NCBI GenBank assembly: GCA_023246985.1
Contig: JAHFHJ010000048.1
Location: 1-7,475 of the forward strand
Source: Candidatus Omnitrophota bacterium
Lineage (GTDB): Bacteria > Omnitrophota > Omnitrophia > Omnitrophales > Aquincolibacteriaceae
Reading direction: 5' to 3'
DNA: 7,475 nucleotides
The position numbers were made by a program, and so were the translations under genes. The notes beneath the pieces are model-generated. The model saw only the letters and a list, made by a program, of their open reading frames with translations. It ran no database searches and was not told the origin of the DNA. Numbering within the stretch: position 1 is the stretch's first letter; each line of letters begins with the position of its first letter. This document shows positions 5,045 to 7,475 of the stretch, piece by piece.

Positions 5045-7260
5045 CCCGTGTCGTCGAAAAGAAAGCTAAAGAGATCGCGCTTGTGGGAAATCCCAACACG
5101 GGGAAGACCACGATCTTTAACGCGCTGACGGGCTTGAGGCACAGCACGGCGAATTACCCGGGTGTGACGGTCGAGAAGAGGACCGGATGGATGAAGCTTC
5201 CTGGCGGCGAAGAGATTTCGGTGCTGGATCTTCCAGGAGCTTACAGTCTTTTACCGCGTTCCCCGGACGAAGAGATCGTTCACGATGTTCTTTTGGGGAT
5301 CCGGGAAGATACGCCGTCGCCGGATCTTATATTAGTGATCTTGGATGCCGGCAATCTCGAGAGGAATCTTTATTTGGCGACGCAGGTCCTGGAGACGGGG
5401 ATTCCCTCTATCCTGGTTCTGAATATGTGGGACATGGCGAAGGACAACGGATTTAAGATCGACCTGGACCGGCTCCAAACACTATTCGGCGTGCCCGGTG
5501 CGACAACGGTCGGGAACAGGCGCGAAGGGATCGAACTTTTAAAAAAACTTATCGAGCAAACGCTGAACACACCTCCCGCTCGCGCTTCTTACCGGGCCAT
5601 CGAAACAATGCTCCCTGAGGAAGTCCGCCGACAGCTCGCCCCGGTGGTCTCTTTGATCGAGCGCCGCTTTGGCGATCGGCCTTACGCGGTGCTGGGCGAA
5701 GCCATGCGTCTTTTAACGGACAGCGGGTTTCGCAATCCCTTGTTCGAAGATTTCAGGCTGGGGGCATTGCTGCGTCATGAGATCGTTACCCTCCGGACGG
5801 CGCTTGAACGCCAAGAGATTGATTGGACTTCGCTTGAAGTCGAAAAGCGTTACGCGATCATCGAATCGTTGTGCGGCGAGATACTCCAAAAAAACGAGAT
5901 TCAAGGGATCTCGGTTTCCGAAAAACTGGACCGGATCATGACCCACCGTGTTTGGGGGTTTGTGATTTTTGTAGGCGTCATGGGATTCATTTTCCAGTCA
6001 ATCTTCACGTGGGCGGCGATCCCCACAAACCTGATCTCCGCAGGCATCGAACGGTTGAGCGCGTTTGCCCAAGGGGTCCTGCCCGACGGAGCGCTCAAAA
6101 GCCTTGTGGCGGACGGAGTGATCGCGGGGGTGGGGAACGTGGTGGTGTTCTTGCCGCAAATCATGCTCCTTTTCTTTTTCATCGCGCTTTTTGAGGATAC
6201 GGGTTATATGGCGCGGGCGGTCTTCGTTCTGGACCGGCTCATGAAAAAAGTCGGCTTGAACGGTAAAGCTTTTTTGCCGCTTCTCTCCGGCTTTGCGTGC
6301 GCGATTCCCGGTATCATGGCGACACGCACGATCGAGGACCGGAACGACCGCTTGGCCACGATCCTCATCACGCCGCTTATGGCCTGCAGCGCGCGACTTC
6401 CGGTTTATACTCTGATGATCGCGGCATTTATCCCGTCCCTGCCGTTCCTTCGGGTCTTCAACCTTCAAGGCATTACGCTCCTGGTCATGTACCTTGCGGG
6501 CCTCGCGGCCGGCTTGGCGATGGCGGCTCTTTTTCGGAAAACATTTCTCAAAGGCAATCGAATGCCTTTTGTTTTTGAACTTCCGCCCTACCGCTTCCCC
6601 CACATCAAAACGGTTCTTTCGACTATGTGGGACCGGGCCAAGGAATTCCTCCGTCGCGCCGGCACCATCATTTTTTTCTTGTCGATCCTCTTATGGTTCT
6701 TGGTGAGTTATCCCAAGGATCCGGCCGCGGAAATAAAGTTTACTAATATGCGCGCCGAAGCCACGAGCACCGTGAGCAGAGGGACGCTTGGCAAGCGGCT
6801 TTCTGTCATCGAGCAGGATGCAGCCAAGCAGAGGATCTTGTCGAGTTTTGCCGGTCGTCTCGGGAGATTCATCGAGCCGGCCATCAAGCCCCTGGGGTTC
6901 AATTGGGAAATCGGGATCGGGTTGGTGGCTTCGTTTGCGGCGCGGGAGGTCATCGTAAGCACCCTGGCGATTGTGCACCAGGTCCAAAGTGAGGGCGGGG
7001 ATTCGATGACCGGTCTTATTCAGGCGTTGCAGGCGGAACGGTCGCCGGAGACGGGAAAGCCGGTCTATACGCCTCTTGTGGCGGTTTCGCTCATGATTTT
7101 TTACGTGCTGGCCATGCAATGCCTTTCCACGATCGCGGTGGTGCAGAAAGAAACCGGGACCTGGCATTGGCCGCTTTTTATGATGGTGTACATGACAACG
7201 CTCGCGTGGGTCGGGTCTTTTCTCGTGTTTCAGGGAGGACGACTTTTGGGGTTTGAATGA
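5041..7260 (+). CDS. feoB: Ferrous iron transporter FeoB (GTPase permease)
   Basis: A complete 739-residue FeoB, the main Fe2+ uptake permease of the inner membrane. The N-terminal G domain shows G1 GNPNTGKTT (16-24), a G2 threonine in the switch region NYPGVTVEK (38-46), G3 DLPG (63-66) and G4 NMWD (128-131). The usual G5 'SA' is not obvious; the aligned place reads ATTVGNRREGI (154-164). A helical GDI-like region follows to about 300. The membrane domain starts near MTHRVWGF (300-307) and has the two Gate motifs: GFACAIPGIMATR (417-429, Cys420) and VASFAAREVIVS (629-640). MACSARLPVY (447-456, Cys449) is another conserved Feo site. A hydrophilic loop of about 45 residues precedes the second Gate. 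AAGGA (5031-5035) gives a good Shine-Dalgarno inside feoA. No FeoC gene is seen. Confidence 0.96.
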   Translation: MTRVVEKKAKEIALVGNPNTGKTTIFNALTGLRHSTANYPGVTVEKRTGWMKLPGGEEISVLDLPGAYSLLPRSPDEEIVHDVLLGIREDTPSPDLILVILDAGNLERNLYLATQVLETGIPSILVLNMWDMAKDNGFKIDLDRLQTLFGVPGATTVGNRREGIELLKKLIEQTLNTPPARASYRAIETMLPEEVRRQLAPVVSLIERRFGDRPYAVLGEAMRLLTDSGFRNPLFEDFRLGALLRHEIVTLRTALERQEIDWTSLEVEKRYAIIESLCGEILQKNEIQGISVSEKLDRIMTHRVWGFVIFVGVMGFIFQSIFTWAAIPTNLISAGIERLSAFAQGVLPDGALKSLVADGVIAGVGNVVVFLPQIMLLFFFIALFEDTGYMARAVFVLDRLMKKVGLNGKAFLPLLSGFACAIPGIMATRTIEDRNDRLATILITPLMACSARLPVYTLMIAAFIPSLPFLRVFNLQGITLLVMYLAGLAAGLAMAALFRKTFLKGNRMPFVFELPPYRFPHIKTVLSTMWDRAKEFLRRAGTIIFFLSILLWFLVSYPKDPAAEIKFTNMRAEATSTVSRGTLGKRLSVIEQDAAKQRILSSFAGRLGRFIEPAIKPLGFNWEIGIGLVASFAAREVIVSTLAIVHQVQSEGGDSMTGLIQALQAERSPETGKPVYTPLVAVSLMIFYVLAMQCLSTIAVVQKETGTWHWPLFMMVYMTTLAWVGSFLVFQGGRLLGFE

Positions 7261-7371
7261 CCCCTCACCCTATCCTTTCCGAGCGTATCGGCTCGTAAGG
7301 CCGGAAGTTTCTCCCGCAAAGAGAGGGAATCAGGTTTTGTTCCTCTCCTTGGGGAGAGGTTCGGTGAGGGG
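7261..7371. repeat. CCCCTCACC-type intergenic inverted-repeat element
   Basis: CCCCTCACC (7261-7269) and GGTGAGGGG (7363-7371) are exact 9-bp inverted ends of a 111-bp element. Inside, CGAGC/GCTCG (7280-7284 with 7291-7295), extended by CCTT/AAGG (7274-7277 with 7297-7300), forms one hairpin. CCTCTCC/GGAGAGG (7342-7348 with 7353-7359) forms another, with loop TTGG. The ends and the CTCTCC core resemble the widespread CCCTCACCC...CTCTCCC...GGTGAGGG intergenic repeats seen in many bacteria. It starts at the base after the feoB stop codon and ends 12 bp before the next ATG. It may also act as a structured spacer in the feo transcript. Confidence 0.7.
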
Positions 7372-7383
7372 AATGGAGGTTAC

Positions 7384-7475
7384 ATGAACATGGACACAAA
7401 CGAGATCATCGCGCTTTCGATCGTGGCGCTTGCGGCTTTTCTGGCGACCCGGCATTTTCTTCGCAAGAAAGGCAG
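7384..7475 (+). CDS. Probable FeoB-associated Cys-rich membrane protein, N-terminal part
   Basis: A frame that starts at an ATG with GGAGG (7375-7379) 4 nt upstream and runs off the window after 30 codons. The visible part is a short polar N-terminus (MNMDTNEI), one hydrophobic helix (about residues 8-22, IIALSIVALAAFLAT) and then basic residues (RHFLRKKG). Size, layout and position directly after feoB match the FeoB-associated Cys-rich membrane protein family (Pfam FeoB_associated), which consists of one helix, a basic stretch and a short C-terminal tail rich in Cys and Gly. The Cys-rich tail would lie just beyond the window, so the call rests on context and layout. The role of these proteins is not settled; a part in FeoB assembly or iron handling at the cytoplasmic face is presumed. 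Confidence 0.6.
   Translation, partial: MNMDTNEIIALSIVALAAFLATRHFLRKKG

Noticed and set aside
5998..6603. Leftward 201-codon frame inside feoB
   Set aside because: It is antisense to the FeoB membrane domain, and its His/Arg/Lys-rich composition is what reverse reading of a membrane protein gene gives.

Overview
All recognisable genes in this window lie on the + strand. They read as ordinary bacterial chromosome of moderate G+C, with several gene borders marked by inverted repeats. I infer an uncultured bacterium of the Omnitrophota/PVC type. The evidence is circumstantial: a TIGR04073-type 'exosortase system-associated' protein at the left edge, an intergenic patch of degenerate AAAATCC/GGATTTT repeats, and a bacterial UPF1/IGHMBP2-like helicase. 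The phylum assignment is low confidence.

Layout. Positions 1-228 hold the C-terminal end of the TIGR04073-like protein, followed by a YjbQ-family gene (305-721). A 252-bp AT-rich repeat patch separates these from a large superfamily 1 helicase gene (974-3022). Next come a small two-helix membrane protein of unknown function (3069-3332) and a PlsC-type acyltransferase (3396-4142), with a perfect 14-bp hairpin between them. The right half is a ferrous-iron module: a Fur-family repressor (4271-4699), feoA (4799-5044), feoB (5041-7260, overlapping feoA by 4 bp) and the start of a small membrane protein that looks like the FeoB-associated Cys-rich protein (7384 onward, cut by the window edge).

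How the iron module fits together. Just after plsC there is an exact TTGACA / TATAAT promoter with a 16-bp spacer. A 25-bp near-perfect palindrome sits over the expected transcription start, which is the layout of an autoregulated Fur operator. It is followed by a perfect 21-22-bp hairpin that ends 2 nt before the Shine-Dalgarno of fur. The sensor is thus encoded directly upstream of the Fe2+ transporter (FeoB GTPase permease, FeoA SH3-like partner), and one promoter may drive sensor and transporter together.

Most interesting signals. First, the fur leader, with its operator palindrome and long perfect hairpin. Second, a sequence upstream of the helicase gene that matches one strand of the fur operator at 19 of 25 positions, including an exact 11-mer; this suggests a second regulator site. 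Third, the CCCCTCACC-type inverted repeat that starts at the base after the feoB stop codon. I found no tRNA, rRNA, CRISPR array or transposase gene. I do not see a wholly new multi-gene system here.
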